Source: JACRCT01 sp049841135 (GTDB lineage Bacteria > Myxococcota > Myxococcia > Myxococcales > UBA5297). Taken from it: DNA of 64,000 nt. Positions within the stretch are counted from its first letter, which is position 1. The number at the start of each line of letters is the position of its first letter. Shown here piece after piece: positions 9,106 to 18,660 of this stretch. Under the pieces are notes generated by a model. That model was given only the letters and a program-made list of their open reading frames with translations, was not told the DNA's origin and did no database searches. The stretch spans positions 372,001-436,000 of the forward strand of contig JASGHK010000006.1 in the NCBI GenBank assembly GCA_049841135.1. Direction: 5' to 3'. Position numbers and translations under genes: made by a program.

Positions 9106-11469
9106 CTACTCGCGGGCCTTGAGTGCGGCGACGAGATCCAGCTGGCCCAGCCACCGGAAGATCGCGTAGAGCACCGCCGACGCCGCGCCGGTCACGACCA
9201 GGGCGCTCCAGGCCCAGGTCGAGGGCGAGACGACGAGCGGCAAGCGGAACAGGTCCGAGTCGAAGACGGCCACGCTCGCCAAGGCCAGACCGAAGCCGAG
9301 CAGGCAGCCGGCGGGGATGCCCAGGAGGAGGTGCACTCCAATCTCCCCGGCCAGGACGCGCCACGCCTCCGCCCGGGTGAAGCCGAGCACGCGCAGCGTC
9401 GCCAGCTCGCGCTCACGCTCCGCCAGCGCGATGCGTCCGGAGCTGTAGACGATGCCCACCGCGATCGCCGCGGCGAAGGCGACCAGGATGCCGGCGAAGA
9501 AGAGCACCATCTGGGCGCTCGTCTCGCGGAAGGAGGCGACGGCCAGCTTCTGCTGGGTGACCGCCGCCACCCTGGGCATGGCTCGCAGGCGGCGGAAGAG
9601 CTCCGCTTCGGCCGCCGGGTCCACCGACAGGAAGGCGCCGGAGGAGAGCCGGCCTTCGCCGAGCGCGTCGGCGAGCGCAGAGGTGGACACGTAGGCGTTG
9701 ACGCCGACCGGGTCGTCGACCGTCGCCGCCACGGTCAGCTCGAGCACCGGCCGGCGGCCCTCGAGCACCTCGGCCGAGACCCGCTCGCCAGCGCGCACGT
9801 CGAGCAGCTGCGCAAGACGCTCGCTCAAGAGCAGCCCCGCGGGTGGCGGCGCCACCACGCGGCCCGAGGAGGAGACGATGCGGTGCAGCGCGGCGTCGGG
9901 CGTCAGGCCCATCAGCGCGGTGCGGTACGAGCGGTGGCCGCGCCCGAGCGTCACCGGCACCGCGCGGAAGCCCTCGACCGCGACGACGCCCGGGGCGCGG
10001 GCGAGCTGGTCGAGCGCGTCCTGCGGCAACGCGGTGGTGAAGGCCACGGTGAGGTCCTCGCGCTGGGCGCGGGCGAAGGTGAGGTCGACGAGGGCGTCGA
10101 GCGAGTCGTTGAAGAAGAAGCCCGCGACCAGGATGGAGACCGCCGCGGCGATGCCCAGCGAGGAGAGCGCCGCGCGCAGCGGCCGCCGCGACAGGCTGCG
10201 CAGGACCATCCGCCCGGGCTCGGTGAGCAACCGTCCCAGCCCGGCGCGCTCGAGGAGCGAGGCGCGGTACGTGGGCGGGGGCTCGGGCAGCATCGCCGCC
10301 GCCGGCGGGAGCTTCATCGCCCGGCGCACCGCGGCCCCGGCGCCGAGCACTGCCGCGGCCAGGCCCAGGAGCGCCGCCTGGGCGGCGACCGAGAGCTGCG
10401 GTTCGTAGAGCAGCTCGGGGAACCGGTAGTACTGCGCGTAGACCTGCGCCCAGACGCGGCCCAGGAAGAAGCCGGCCACCACGCCCACGGTGGCGCCGAA
10501 GAGGGTCACCAGCCCCGCGAGCTCGAGGTAGTGCTGGGCGATGGCGCGGTCGCCGTAGCCCAGGGCCTTGAGGGTGCCTATCTGCTGGCGCTGCGTCGCC
10601 ACCAGCCGGGAGAACACGACGCCCAGGAGGAACGCCGCGACGGCCAGGAAGATGGCAGGGATGACCAGGGCCATGGCCTGGAGCTGGCGGATCTCGTCGG
10701 AGACGAAGCGGTGCGAGGTGTGCCGCTCGCGCGGGTAGCTGGGCTGGCCGCCGTAGGACGCGAGCAGCCGGTCGAGCCGCGCCTGGACCTCGAGCAGCGA
10801 GGCGCCGGGGGCCAGCGTGAGCGAGACCTGGTTGAACGCGCCGGCAAGGTCGTTGGCCGAGGCGACGGCGGCGCGGTCCATCCACAGGATGGCGAAGCGG
10901 CGGTCGTCGGGCATCAGCTCGCCGGGGCGGATGGCGAAGACGTACTCGGGCGAGAGCGCGACGCCCACCACGCGGACGGACTGCTGCCGGCCGTTGACCA
11001 CCAGGCCGAGCGAGGAGCCGAGCAGGAGCCGGTTGGCCTGGGCGAAGCCTTCGCTGACCAGGACCTCGTCGCCGGCCCCGGGCTGCGGCAGGCGCCCGGA
11101 GCGGAGGTGCAGCAGGTTGAGCCCCGGTCGCCCGAGCTCGACGCCGACGAGGCGTGCCGTGGCCGGGTCCGAGAGGCCGGGCACCTGCATCGACACGTCG
11201 GCGGCCACGCCGGTCTGCACCTGCGAGACCCCGGGGAGGGCGCGGACGTCCTGGGCGAGCTGCTCGGGCGCGCGGCGCAGGTCGGCGAAGACCTCGGCGA
11301 ACCGGTAGCGCTCGTAGTAGGCGCGCTGGGTGCGCGAGAGCGCGTGGTAGGTGGAGGTGCTGGCGACGTACACGCTCACCGCACAGGCCGTCAGCAGCCC
11401 GATGGAGAGCGCCTGGCCACGCATGCGCCCCAGGTCGCGCCAGAGCTTCGTGTCGAGCGCGGAGGTCAC
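9106..11469 (-). CDS. ABC exporter permease with two FtsX domains
   Basis: A 787-residue inner-membrane permease with the duplicated MacB/FtsX layout. An N-terminal membrane segment (about 20-40) precedes a large periplasmic domain, then a three-helix FtsX block (about 265-390). A second membrane anchor (about 435-455), a second periplasmic domain and a C-terminal FtsX block (about 660-785) follow. The RQQIGTLKALGY and ERELATLRVLGF motifs are the coupling helices of the two halves. It starts with GTG, and this GTGA overlaps the ATPase stop by 4 bp, showing translational coupling. With the ATPase and the adaptor it should form a mechanotransmission-type exporter for a lipid, peptide or drug; the substrate cannot be told from sequence. 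Confidence 0.9.
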   Translation of the reverse strand: MTSALDTKLWRDLGRMRGQALSIGLLTACAVSVYVASTSTYHALSRTQRAYYERYRFAEVFADLRRAPEQLAQDVRALPGVSQVQTGVAADVSMQVPGLSDPATARLVGVELGRPGLNLLHLRSGRLPQPGAGDEVLVSEGFAQANRLLLGSSLGLVVNGRQQSVRVVGVALSPEYVFAIRPGELMPDDRRFAILWMDRAAVASANDLAGAFNQVSLTLAPGASLLEVQARLDRLLASYGGQPSYPRERHTSHRFVSDEIRQLQAMALVIPAIFLAVAAFLLGVVFSRLVATQRQQIGTLKALGYGDRAIAQHYLELAGLVTLFGATVGVVAGFFLGRVWAQVYAQYYRFPELLYEPQLSVAAQAALLGLAAAVLGAGAAVRRAMKLPPAAAMLPEPPPTYRASLLERAGLGRLLTEPGRMVLRSLSRRPLRAALSSLGIAAAVSILVAGFFFNDSLDALVDLTFARAQREDLTVAFTTALPQDALDQLARAPGVVAVEGFRAVPVTLGRGHRSYRTALMGLTPDAALHRIVSSSGRVVAPPPAGLLLSERLAQLLDVRAGERVSAEVLEGRRPVLELTVAATVDDPVGVNAYVSTSALADALGEGRLSSGAFLSVDPAAEAELFRRLRAMPRVAAVTQQKLAVASFRETSAQMVLFFAGILVAFAAAIAVGIVYSSGRIALAERERELATLRVLGFTRAEAWRVLAGEIGVHLLLGIPAGCLLGFGLALASVAVFDSDLFRLPLVVSPSTWAWSALVVTGAASAVLYAIFRWLGQLDLVAALKARE

Positions 11470-12213
11470 CAGACGATCTCCTCCGGCGAGGCCCGCCGCG
11501 CGTTGCGCTGCTCGGAGACGACGGCGCCGTCGGCCAGGCGCAGGACCCGGTCGCCCAGCGCCGCCATGCTGGCGTTGTGGGTGATGATGACGACCGTGGT
11601 GCCCAGGTCACGGTTGACCCGGTCGAGCGCCGCGAGCACCCGCCGGCCGGTGGCCGCGTCCAGGGCGCCCGTGGGCTCGTCGCACAGCAGCACGTCCGGG
11701 CGCTTGGCGATGGCGCGGGCGATGGCGACCCGCTGCTGCTCGCCGCCGGACAGCTGGCTGGGGAAGTGATCCATCCGCGCGCCCAGGCCCACCAGCTCCA
11801 GGGCCTTCGCGGGCTCGAGGGGGTCGGTCGCGATCTCCGCGGCCAGCGCCACGTTCTCGCGCGCGGTGAGGCTGGGGATGAGGTTGTAGAACTGGAAGAC
11901 GAAGCCCACGTGCTCGCGGCGGTAGCGCGTCAGCCGCCGGTCGTCGGCGCCGACCAGGTCGTGGTCGCGGTAGCGCACCTGGCCGCTGGTGGGCACGTCC
12001 AGACCGCCCAGGATGTTGAGCAGGGTCGACTTGCCGCTTCCCGAAGGGCCGAGCAGGACCACGAACTCGCCCTCGTAGAGGTCGAGGTCCACCCCGCGCA
12101 GGGCCTGCACGTCGAGGCTCGCCCATCCGGTAGCTCTTGGAAAGCCCCCGAGCGCAGAACGCGGGGGTGCGCGGCTCGGCCGCCGGAGGGCCGGAGGTGC
12201 CGGTGGCGGTCAT
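11466..12213 (-). CDS. ABC exporter ATPase (MacB/LolD type), one-base frameshift near the N-terminus
   Basis: An ATP-binding subunit of about 248 residues. It has Walker A GPSGSGKST, signature LSGGEQQR, and Walker B with D-loop VLLCDEPTGALD. The N-terminal strand (ARGLSKSYRMGE) is read from the ATG at 12213 but lies one frame away from the rest (VQALRGVDLDLYEGE). Dropping one G at about 12116-12117 joins them into the normal family sequence, and the corrected length is an exact 249 codons. This is more likely a consensus error than a dead gene. The start overlaps the tetR stop (ATGA) and the stop overlaps the permease start (GTGA). If the shift is real, only a protein lacking the first strand could be made from the GTG at 12110. 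Confidence 0.85.
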
Positions 12214-12845
12214 CTGCGCGCCCCCTTCTCGGGCTCCAGCATCCGGCGCACCGCGCCCAGGAGCTGGGAGGCGATGCGCTGGAGCTCGGCCGCGGGTCGC
12301 TTCTCGGCGTTCTCCAGGAACCACTGGTCCCAGGCACCGTCCATGCCGACGATGAGCGAGACCAAGAGGTCGGTCGGCAGATCGGTGCGGATGGCGCCCA
12401 CCTTCTGGCCGTGCGTCACGAAGCTCGTGAGCATCCGCTGGCTGGACTTGAAGAGCTCGCCCAGCTTCTTCTGCCCCCGCGCCTCCTTCGACAGCCGCCA
12501 CACCGACTTGGCGACGCCGAGCATCCAGCGATCCTGGTCGAGGTGCTCGAACACCTCCTGGAAGAGGTCCGCCAGCGCGGGCCAGAAGCGCTTGGAGTCC
12601 AGGCGCTCGAGGTCGAAGTCGCTGTGGTCGGCCATGTGCGCGGCGTAGTGGTTGACCACCGTGGCGAAGAGGTCGGCCTTGTCGTCGAAGTAGTAGTAGG
12701 CCGCCCCCTTGCTCACGCCGGCGGCGAAGAGGATGTGGTTGAGCGAGGCGCCGTCGTAGCCGTGCTGGGCGAACTCCTTCGCCGCGACCTCCATCATCTG
12801 CTCGCGGCGCTCGGGGGGGAGGTTCTCGAAGCGGGGGCGGGGCAT
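12210..12845 (-). CDS. TetR-family repressor of the ABC exporter operon
   Basis: A 211-residue regulator. The N-terminal helix-turn-helix (about residues 12-58) reads EFAQHGYDGASLNHILFAAG, followed by VSKGAAYYYFDDKADLF, a typical TetR DNA-binding region. The C-terminal half is helical and variable, as expected for ligand binding. It is the first gene of the operon, joined by a 4-bp overlap to the ABC ATPase, so it probably represses its own operon and is released by a transported compound. The perfect palindrome at 12918-12937, 73 bp upstream, is the obvious operator. Confidence 0.9.
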   Translation of the reverse strand: MPRPRFENLPPERREQMMEVAAKEFAQHGYDGASLNHILFAAGVSKGAAYYYFDDKADLFATVVNHYAAHMADHSDFDLERLDSKRFWPALADLFQEVFEHLDQDRWMLGVAKSVWRLSKEARGQKKLGELFKSSQRMLTSFVTHGQKVGAIRTDLPTDLLVSLIVGMDGAWDQWFLENAEKRPAAELQRIASQLLGAVRRMLEPEKGARR

Positions 12846-12917
12846 CGGTGGGCCTCCTCGTGGGGCTGGCCTGGGTGCGGCTTGCCAGATGGTTCGACCG
12901 GCTGTAACGACCGGCAG

Positions 12918-12937
12918 GTTAGACCATGCGGTCTAAC
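12918..12937. promoter_or_regulatory. Probable TetR operator
   Basis: A perfect inverted repeat with 8-bp arms and 4-bp centre (GTTAGACC-ATGC-GGTCTAAC) lies 73 bp upstream of the tetR start. Length, spacing and place suit a TetR-family dimer site. No clear -35/-10 pair could be picked, so the overlap with a promoter is inferred. Confidence 0.7.
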
Positions 12938-13030
12938 GCTGGCAAGCCCAACCTTGAAGCGCCAGGCCACGGACGGGCCGAGGGCCTCGGGGACGGGTAC
13001 CCTCTCGCAGGTGGTGGCTGCTCCCTGGCG

Positions 13031-13522
13031 CTACTTCCGGGCGGGCTTCTTCGAGTCGCGGGCCGCCTTCAGCGCGCGCACGTCGATCTTCTTCATCTTC
13101 ATCAGGGCCGCTGTGACCCGCTGGGCCTTCTCGGGGTCGGGGTCGCCCATCAACTCCGGCAGCTGCTCGGGGATGATCTGCCAGGAGACGCCGTAGCGGT
13201 CTTCGAGCCAGCCACACTGCACCTCCTTGCCGCCCTTCGTCAGCGCCTTCCACAGCCGGTCGACCTCCTGCTGCGTCTTGCAGGAGACCGAGAAGGAGAC
13301 CGCTGGCGTGAAGTGGTACTCGGGTCCGCCGTTGAGGGCGATGAACTCCAGCCCGGCGGCGCGGAACTGCACGGTCATCACCGAGCCAGGCTTGCCGGGG
13401 CTGCCCTCGGGGTAGCGGGAGACCTCCAGGATCTTCGAGCCCTTCTTGAAGACGGAGACGTAGAAGCGCGCGGCCTGCTCGGCCTGGCCGTCGAACCACA
13501 GGAATGGGGTGATCTGCTGCAT
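13031..13522 (-). CDS. VOC-superfamily PhnB-like protein
   Basis: A 163-residue protein of the glyoxalase/bleomycin-resistance (VOC) fold. It is of the PhnB/3-demethylubiquinone-methyltransferase-like group common in soil bacteria. Recognisable pieces are ITPFLWFDGQAEQAARFYVSVF, then FIALNGGPEYHFTPAVSFSV, and the C-terminal GWLEDRYGVSWQIIPEQL. The tail is Lys-rich. The ATG at 13522 is preceded by GGAGG. The frame reads back in the same phase into the kinase gene only because the kinase has a frameshift; these are two genes. The substrate is unknown; family members often act on small electrophiles, or have no proven activity. Confidence 0.88.
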   Translation of the reverse strand: MQQITPFLWFDGQAEQAARFYVSVFKKGSKILEVSRYPEGSPGKPGSVMTVQFRAAGLEFIALNGGPEYHFTPAVSFSVSCKTQQEVDRLWKALTKGGKEVQCGWLEDRYGVSWQIIPEQLPELMGDPDPEKAQRVTAALMKMKKIDVRALKAARDSKKPARK

Positions 13523-13724
13523 TTGGACCTCCAGGCGAGAGCCCGTCGTGAGCGGCGGGAAAGCCCCAAAGATGTGGCCCGCCTGCCTGCTTCGCGAGCC
13601 CTGAACGGGGTGCCCGAGGAGCGACGGGACGGCGCCGGGCTTTGGACTTCGGACCTCGGGCACTGCACGCAGGCCTGACCCGAAGCCCGCAGCCCGAAGC
13701 CCCATTGGTTCCGGCTCCGCCGGG

Positions 13725-16018
13725 TTAGGGGCCGGGCGGCTGCGGCGCAGGAGTCTCGGCCGGCTCACGTCTCCCGAGTGCGTGCGCCCGAACCTCGTCG
13801 AGCTCCACGGGCTTGACCAGGTGGGCGTCGAAGCCAGCCTCTTGCGAGGCCAGCCGGTCGCTCCGCCGCCCGTAGCCGGTGAGCGCCACCAGGTGGACCC
13901 GGGCGCCCTCGGGGCGCTGGCGGATGCGCCGCGCGACCTCGTAGCCGTCGAGCCCGGGGAGGCCGATGTCCAGGAACACCACGTCGGGCGCGAAGGCCGA
14001 GAGCCGCTCGAGCGCCTGCCTGCCATCGTGGGCGACCTCGACCTCGTGCCCGTCGAGCGAGAGCACCTCGGCCAGAGCTTCGCCGCGTCGAGGTTGTCGT
14101 CCACCACCATCACCCGACGGCGCCCCTCCGTGCGCTCCTCCTTGCCGGACGCCGCCAAGGCGGGGGCGGGCACCTGGTCGGCCGGCAAGAGCGGCAGGCG
14201 CACCGTGAAGCGGCTGCCGCGCCCCGCCCCCTCGCTCGCGGCCTCCACCGTCCCGCCGTGCATCTCCACCAGGCGCTTGACCAGCGTCAGCCCCAGCCCC
14301 AGGCCGCCCTGTGCCCGGTCGAGCGAGCTGCGCAGTTGGACGAAGGGCTCGAAGAGGTGCGGCAGCGACGAGGCGGGGATGCCGATGCCGGTGTCTTCGA
14401 CGGACGCCACCGCGCTCTCCCCCTCGCGCGAGAGCGACAGCGTGATGCGGCCCCCGGGCTCGGAGTACTTGGCCGCGTTGTGCAACAGGTTCCCCAAGAC
14501 CTGCTGCAACCGCACCGGGTCCACCTCGGCCCAGAGAGGCTCCGGTGGGAGCCGGGCGACGAGCAACTGGCCGCTCTCGTGCGCGATGGGGCGGGCGGCG
14601 TCCAAGGCCTGCCTGGCGGCGCCGACCAGGTCGACGGGCGTCTTCTGCAGGCGGATCTTCCCGCGCGTCACCCGCGAGACGTCGAGCAGGTCGTCCACCA
14701 GCCGGCGCAGGTGGTGGGTTTGCCGGGCGATGACCTCCCGCTCGTGGGCGAGCATGCGGTCGTCGCCGAGCTTCAGGTCCATCAGCTGCACCGCCGTGAG
14801 CACCGGTGCCAGCGGGTTGCGAAGCTCGTGGGCCAGCATCGCCAGGAACTCGTCCTTGCGCCGGTCGGCCTCGCGCAGCTGCTCCTCGACCCGGGCGCGC
14901 TCCTCGACCGCCTGCCGCAGCTCCGCGGCATGCCGCTCGGCCCGCTCGCGCCCCTGGGCCTGCGTCTTGGTCACGCCGAAGAGCGCCAGGGAGAGCAGCA
15001 GCCCCACCAACGCGAACGGCGCCCAGGCGGTCAGCTGCCCCGTCCCCGAGCGCTCGAAGGCGGGCAGGCTGCGCACCACCAGCGTCCACGGATGGTCGGC
15101 CACCTCCAGCGCCACGGTCGCCGTGTGCACGGGCTGGTGCGCCAGCTCCTGCGCCGGGTGGGTGCGGTAGAGCAGGGCCTGGGGTGAGGCCACGGAGCCG
15201 TCGTAGAGCTCGAAGGCCGCGTCGGGCAGCGGCTCCGTGCCGAAGATGCCGGTCAGCAAGTCGCCCGTGCGGAAGGGGCTGTAGACGAAGCCCACCAGGC
15301 GACGCCGGCGCTCCTCCAGCGTCTGGGGGACCTCGCCCTGGGCATACACCGGCACGTAGACGAGGAACCCCGGCTGCTTCTGCTCGTCGATCTCCTGCTG
15401 CAGGGTGACCTTGGCCGTCATCGCCGGCTCGCCCGTGTCGCGCGCGGCGTCCATCGCCTGCCGTCGCACCGGCTCGGTGTGCATGTCGTAGCCGACCGCG
15501 GCCCGGTTGCGCGCGTCGAGCGGCTCGAGCATCACGATGGCGTGCTGCTCGGCCTCGCCGGTCACCGGCCAGACCCGGAAGTCGGGCACCCCGCCGTGGG
15601 CCCGGACCCGCCGCTCGACCTCCTCGCGTTGGGAGGCCGCGAAGCGCAGCGTGAAGCCGATGCCGCGAGTGCCCGGGTAGAGCCGCGGCAGGTCCAGCAG
15701 GCGCACGTAGTCGTGGAACTCCTGGGCCGTCACCTCGTGCTGGGTGCGGAAGACCGCGCCGGTCGCGCGCAGCAGCGTCACGTACGCGTCCAGCCGGCCT
15801 TCGATCCGGTCCGAGGTCGCCTGCACCACGTTGCGGAAGCGCGTGCGGTCCCGCGCCCGGGCATTGGAGTACAGCGCCAGGGTCACCGCCGCAGTCGCCA
15901 AGAGCGCCACCGCCAGCACGTAGGCGGGGGCGCGCTGGCGGGGGAGGAGGCTGGAGCGGGCTGGGGCCTGCACGACCGTGAGCACCTCTTCGCGCGGGCG
16001 ACGACCGCGGACCAGCAT
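13725..16018 (-). CDS. CHASE-domain hybrid histidine kinase, one-base frameshift in the receiver
   Basis: A membrane sensor kinase of about 764 residues. The first membrane helix (about 30-50) is followed by a periplasmic CHASE domain (about 75-290; YPGTRGIGFTLRF and, further on, GYDMHTEPVRRQAM). A second membrane helix (about 330-350) and a coiled coil follow. The dimerisation domain carries His397 in LAHELRNPLAPV and the ATPase domain has NLLHNAAKYS, DTGIGIP and GLGLGLTLVKRL. The C-terminal receiver starts VMVVDDNLDAA in one frame and continues as ALAEVLSLDGHEVEVAHDG, with FLDIGLPGLDG, in the next. Adding one G (C on the + strand) at about 14080-14084 restores it, with an exact 765-codon length. 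CHASE domains bind small extracellular ligands such as cytokinin-like molecules; the ligand here is unknown. Confidence 0.85.
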
Positions 16019-16071
16019 GCCCGGCGGGCACGAGGGTCACACCGTCAGAACGCTTCGCTGGGACGAATCCG

Positions 16072-16093
16072 TCCGGAACCGGTCACTTCCGGA
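16072..16093 (-). terminator. Short hairpin after the chemotaxis operon
   Basis: A perfect 7-bp stem (TCCGGAA with TTCCGGA) and 8-nt loop begin 5 nt after the HDOD gene stop, in the 79-bp gap before the CHASE kinase gene. There is no T-run, so it may only be an mRNA 3'-end hairpin. Confidence 0.35.
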
Positions 16094-16097
16094 GGCG

Positions 16098-16964
16098 CTA
16101 GTCGAACAGGCTTTTCACGCGCTGCTTGATGGTGGAGGAGAGCCGCTGCACCGCGTCGTCGGGGATTCCCAGCATCGACCGGCCGATCATGATGAGGGCG
16201 TTGTTGTCGTCCTCGTCGACCTTGGCGTCGGTGATGCCCGCCTGCTTGGCGACGGCGTTGGCGAGGCAGACGAAGTTGCTCACCGAGGCGCGGTCCAGCT
16301 GGTTGAACTCGGTGGAGTCGCGGATGGACTTGGCGATCCCGTCCGGCAGCTTCCACTTCTCGGCGAGGTTGATGCCCACCTTGCGGTGGCCGCGGCCGAT
16401 GGTCGCCAGCCAGGCCTCGGAGTCGATCCAGTTGTTGGTGCGGCTCTCCAGCACCTGGCGCTCCGCGTCGAGCAGGATGTGCGCCATGATCGGCTTGCCC
16501 ACGTCGTGCAGCAGGCCGGCCAGGTGCGCCGACTCCGACTCGGCCGAGCCGGCCAGGGCCGCGATGTCGCGGGCGAGCATGCCCACCGCCACCGAGTGCT
16601 GCCAGAGCAGGTAGATCGCCGAGGCGATCTTCGGGTCGCGCGAGACGAACAGCTTCTGCAGCGAGGCCTCGATGAGCATGGCCCGCAGGTTCTTGGCGCC
16701 CAGGCGGGCCATCAGCTGGTGGAGCGAGATCTCCTTTCCCAGTGGCCCGAAGGAGCCGCTGGTGGCCTGGCGCAAGAGGCGGGTGGCGAGCAGCGGGTCG
16801 CATTCGATCAGCTCGCCGGCCTGCTTGAGGGAGACGTCCGGGGCCTTGAGGATCTGCGCCAGCTTCGAGGCGATGGATGGCAGGGTCGGCAACGGGATGT
16901 TGTCGTCGGCGATGCGCTTGAGGATCACCTGCTCGAGCTTCTCGGCGAGCATCTCCGGGTTCAT
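16098..16964 (-). CDS. HDOD-domain signalling protein
   Basis: A 288-residue cytoplasmic HDOD protein, the non-catalytic relative of HD phosphohydrolases. The domain (about 20-215) shows PLPTLPSIASKLAQIL, CDPLLATRLLRQATS and HLAGLLHDVGKPIMAH. Unlike many HDOD proteins it keeps an HD pair in LLHDVGK, so weak metal binding cannot be ruled out. The start at 16964 has GGAGG upstream. It is the last gene of the chemotaxis operon, 45 bp after the dual-receiver gene; this pairing of receiver and HDOD proteins is common in deltaproteobacterial signalling, but the biochemical role is not established. Confidence 0.88.
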   Translation of the reverse strand: MNPEMLAEKLEQVILKRIADDNIPLPTLPSIASKLAQILKAPDVSLKQAGELIECDPLLATRLLRQATSGSFGPLGKEISLHQLMARLGAKNLRAMLIEASLQKLFVSRDPKIASAIYLLWQHSVAVGMLARDIAALAGSAESESAHLAGLLHDVGKPIMAHILLDAERQVLESRTNNWIDSEAWLATIGRGHRKVGINLAEKWKLPDGIAKSIRDSTEFNQLDRASVSNFVCLANAVAKQAGITDAKVDEDDNNALIMIGRSMLGIPDDAVQRLSSTIKQRVKSLFD

Positions 16965-17009
16965 CGGTCACCTCCTTCCCCTCGGCCCCCAGCGCTCCGG
17001 CGGGCGGTG

Positions 17010-18164
17010 CTACGCCGCGGACACCGAGGGCACTGCGCGCGTCTCCTCGAAGGAGTCGAGCACCTTGCGGATCTCCGGCGGCGCCACGACCTTCAGCGCC
17101 ATCCCCAGCTCGCCCGCCTGCGCCTTGAGCGAGCACACCAGCTTGGGCAGGCGCGCCTGGTCGGGCGGCGCCAGCGACAGGTCGATGATGGTCTCCTCGT
17201 AGGCGGCGGCGGCCACGTTGGTCAGGGTGTCCCCGCCGAGCTTGGCCGCCTGGTCGAAGTAGCGGTCGATGCGGTCGGCCTTGCCGGTGAACTGGCTGAG
17301 CTTGACCACGTTGTCCAGGGTGGTCACCACCTCCTGCTTGTTGAAGTACTGCAGCAGGAAGTCCTCGACCTTGTCCTGGTGGAAGGGCTTGTGCAGCACG
17401 TCGACGAAGCCGGTGGGCTTGGCCGCGGCCGCCGTCTCCGTGCCGGCCTGGATGAGCAGCGCCAGGATGGCGGCGTGCGGCTGCAGCACCTGCAGCTGGC
17501 TGGCGAGCACCGAGCTGTTGACGTCGGGCAGCGTGGTGTCCACCACGATGACCTGGTAGACGCGCTCGCGGCAGGTGGCGATGGCGGCCTGCCCGCTGGA
17601 GACCGAGTTCATGGTGATGTGCGTGGGGATCATCGAGCGCAGCCGCTTGCCCACGTTCTCCATGTCGTCGATGAGCAGGATGTCGATGAACTGCTTGGGG
17701 CTGCCGTCGCGCATCGGCGCCCCGGCCGCCATGGAGATGGGCGCCGCCGCCGGCGGGCCCGCCTCCGCCGCGGGACCGCCCGCCCCGCCGGCCCCGCCGC
17801 CGGCCTGCACCTTGAGCACGGTGAGCAGCTTGGCGCGCAGGTCCTCGGCCTTGAAGGGCTTGAGGATGTAGTCGACGAGCCCCAGCTTCAGCGCGCCGGC
17901 GACGATGGAGCGCTTGGACTCGCTGGTGAGCATGATGACCGGCGTCTGGTTGCCCAGCTCGCGCATCTTGGCGAGCATCCCCGGCCCGTCGAGGACCGGC
18001 ATGTTCACGTCGAGCAGCACCAGGTCGTAGAGGACCTCCTCCAGCTTGGCCAGGCCTTGCTGGCCGTCCTCGGCCTCGTCGATCTCGAACCCCAGGGCGC
18101 GGACTTCCTTGGCGACGATGTTTCGCACGGCACGGCTGTCGTCGACGGTCAGGATGCGGGTCAT
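17010..18164 (-). CDS. Dual-receiver response regulator with C-terminal helical domain
   Basis: A 384-residue response regulator. The first receiver (1-120) has Asp8/Asp9, phospho-acceptor Asp52 (LVLLDVNMP), Thr80 and Lys102 (KPF). An Ala/Gly/Pro linker follows to about residue 150. The second receiver (about 160-285) has LLIDDMENV, the acceptor candidate Asp209 in VIVVDTTLP and a late KPF lysine. The last 100 residues are helical with no DNA-binding motif. The ATG at 18164 has AAGGAG upstream and excludes 19 non-homologous residues. It lies between cheX and the HDOD gene, so it may take phosphate from CheA as a sink or act through the HDOD protein; both ideas are inference. Confidence 0.85.
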   Translation of the reverse strand: MTRILTVDDSRAVRNIVAKEVRALGFEIDEAEDGQQGLAKLEEVLYDLVLLDVNMPVLDGPGMLAKMRELGNQTPVIMLTSESKRSIVAGALKLGLVDYILKPFKAEDLRAKLLTVLKVQAGGGAGGAGGPAAEAGPPAAAPISMAAGAPMRDGSPKQFIDILLIDDMENVGKRLRSMIPTHITMNSVSSGQAAIATCRERVYQVIVVDTTLPDVNSSVLASQLQVLQPHAAILALLIQAGTETAAAAKPTGFVDVLHKPFHQDKVEDFLLQYFNKQEVVTTLDNVVKLSQFTGKADRIDRYFDQAAKLGGDTLTNVAAAAYEETIIDLSLAPPDQARLPKLVCSLKAQAGELGMALKVVAPPEIRKVLDSFEETRAVPSVSAA

Positions 18165-18189
18165 GTGTCGTCTCCTTCGTTCAGGCGGT

Positions 18190-18660
18190 TCAGGCCTCGT
18201 AGATCCACAGGACGAGGCCAAGGTCCTTGGCGCGCAGCACGGTGGACTGGGCGGTCAGCTCGACTCCCGGCGCCTGGCCGTTGCGGTGCACGGTGGGCAG
18301 GCCCAGCGCCGCGTCCGGGTCGACCAGGCCCTTGACCACGCCGGCGGTCATGTTGACCAGCTCGCGCAGGGCGTCGTCGAGCATCGACTCGTCGACCTCG
18401 CTGGCGGCCACGCCGAACATGGCCGCGCCCAGGGTGCGGCAGCCCGGCTCGTCCGAGGACAGGCCGATGCCCAACGAATGGGCGCCGGTCGTGGGCAGCA
18501 CCGCCATGCGCCAGGTCAGCGGCACGGGCGGCGGCGCCTCGTTCGAGGGCAGGAAGGTGATGCGCAGCATGGTCTCGGTGACGTTGGAGACCAGCTTCGC
18601 CAGCTGATCCGGCGGCGGGAGGGGGCGGCACTTCTTGGCGGCACTGTCACTGACGGGCAT
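18190..18660 (-). CDS. cheX: CheX-family chemotaxis phosphatase
   Basis: A 156-residue protein of the CheC/CheX/FliY phosphatase group, which dephosphorylates CheY-P. The catalytic helix pattern E-x-x-N is present in DDALRELVNMTAGVVKGL, and the middle sheet segment MFGVAASEVDE is typical. The ATG at 18660 was chosen for its GGAGGGG ribosome site, placed inside the 3' end of cheB (14-bp overlap). No CheZ is encoded nearby, so this and the second CheX/CheC-like gene (19720-20187) are the likely signal-termination enzymes. It could instead act on the receivers of the next gene. Confidence 0.75.
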   Translation of the reverse strand: MPVSDSAAKKCRPLPPPDQLAKLVSNVTETMLRITFLPSNEAPPPVPLTWRMAVLPTTGAHSLGIGLSSDEPGCRTLGAAMFGVAASEVDESMLDDALRELVNMTAGVVKGLVDPDAALGLPTVHRNGQAPGVELTAQSTVLRAKDLGLVLWIYEA

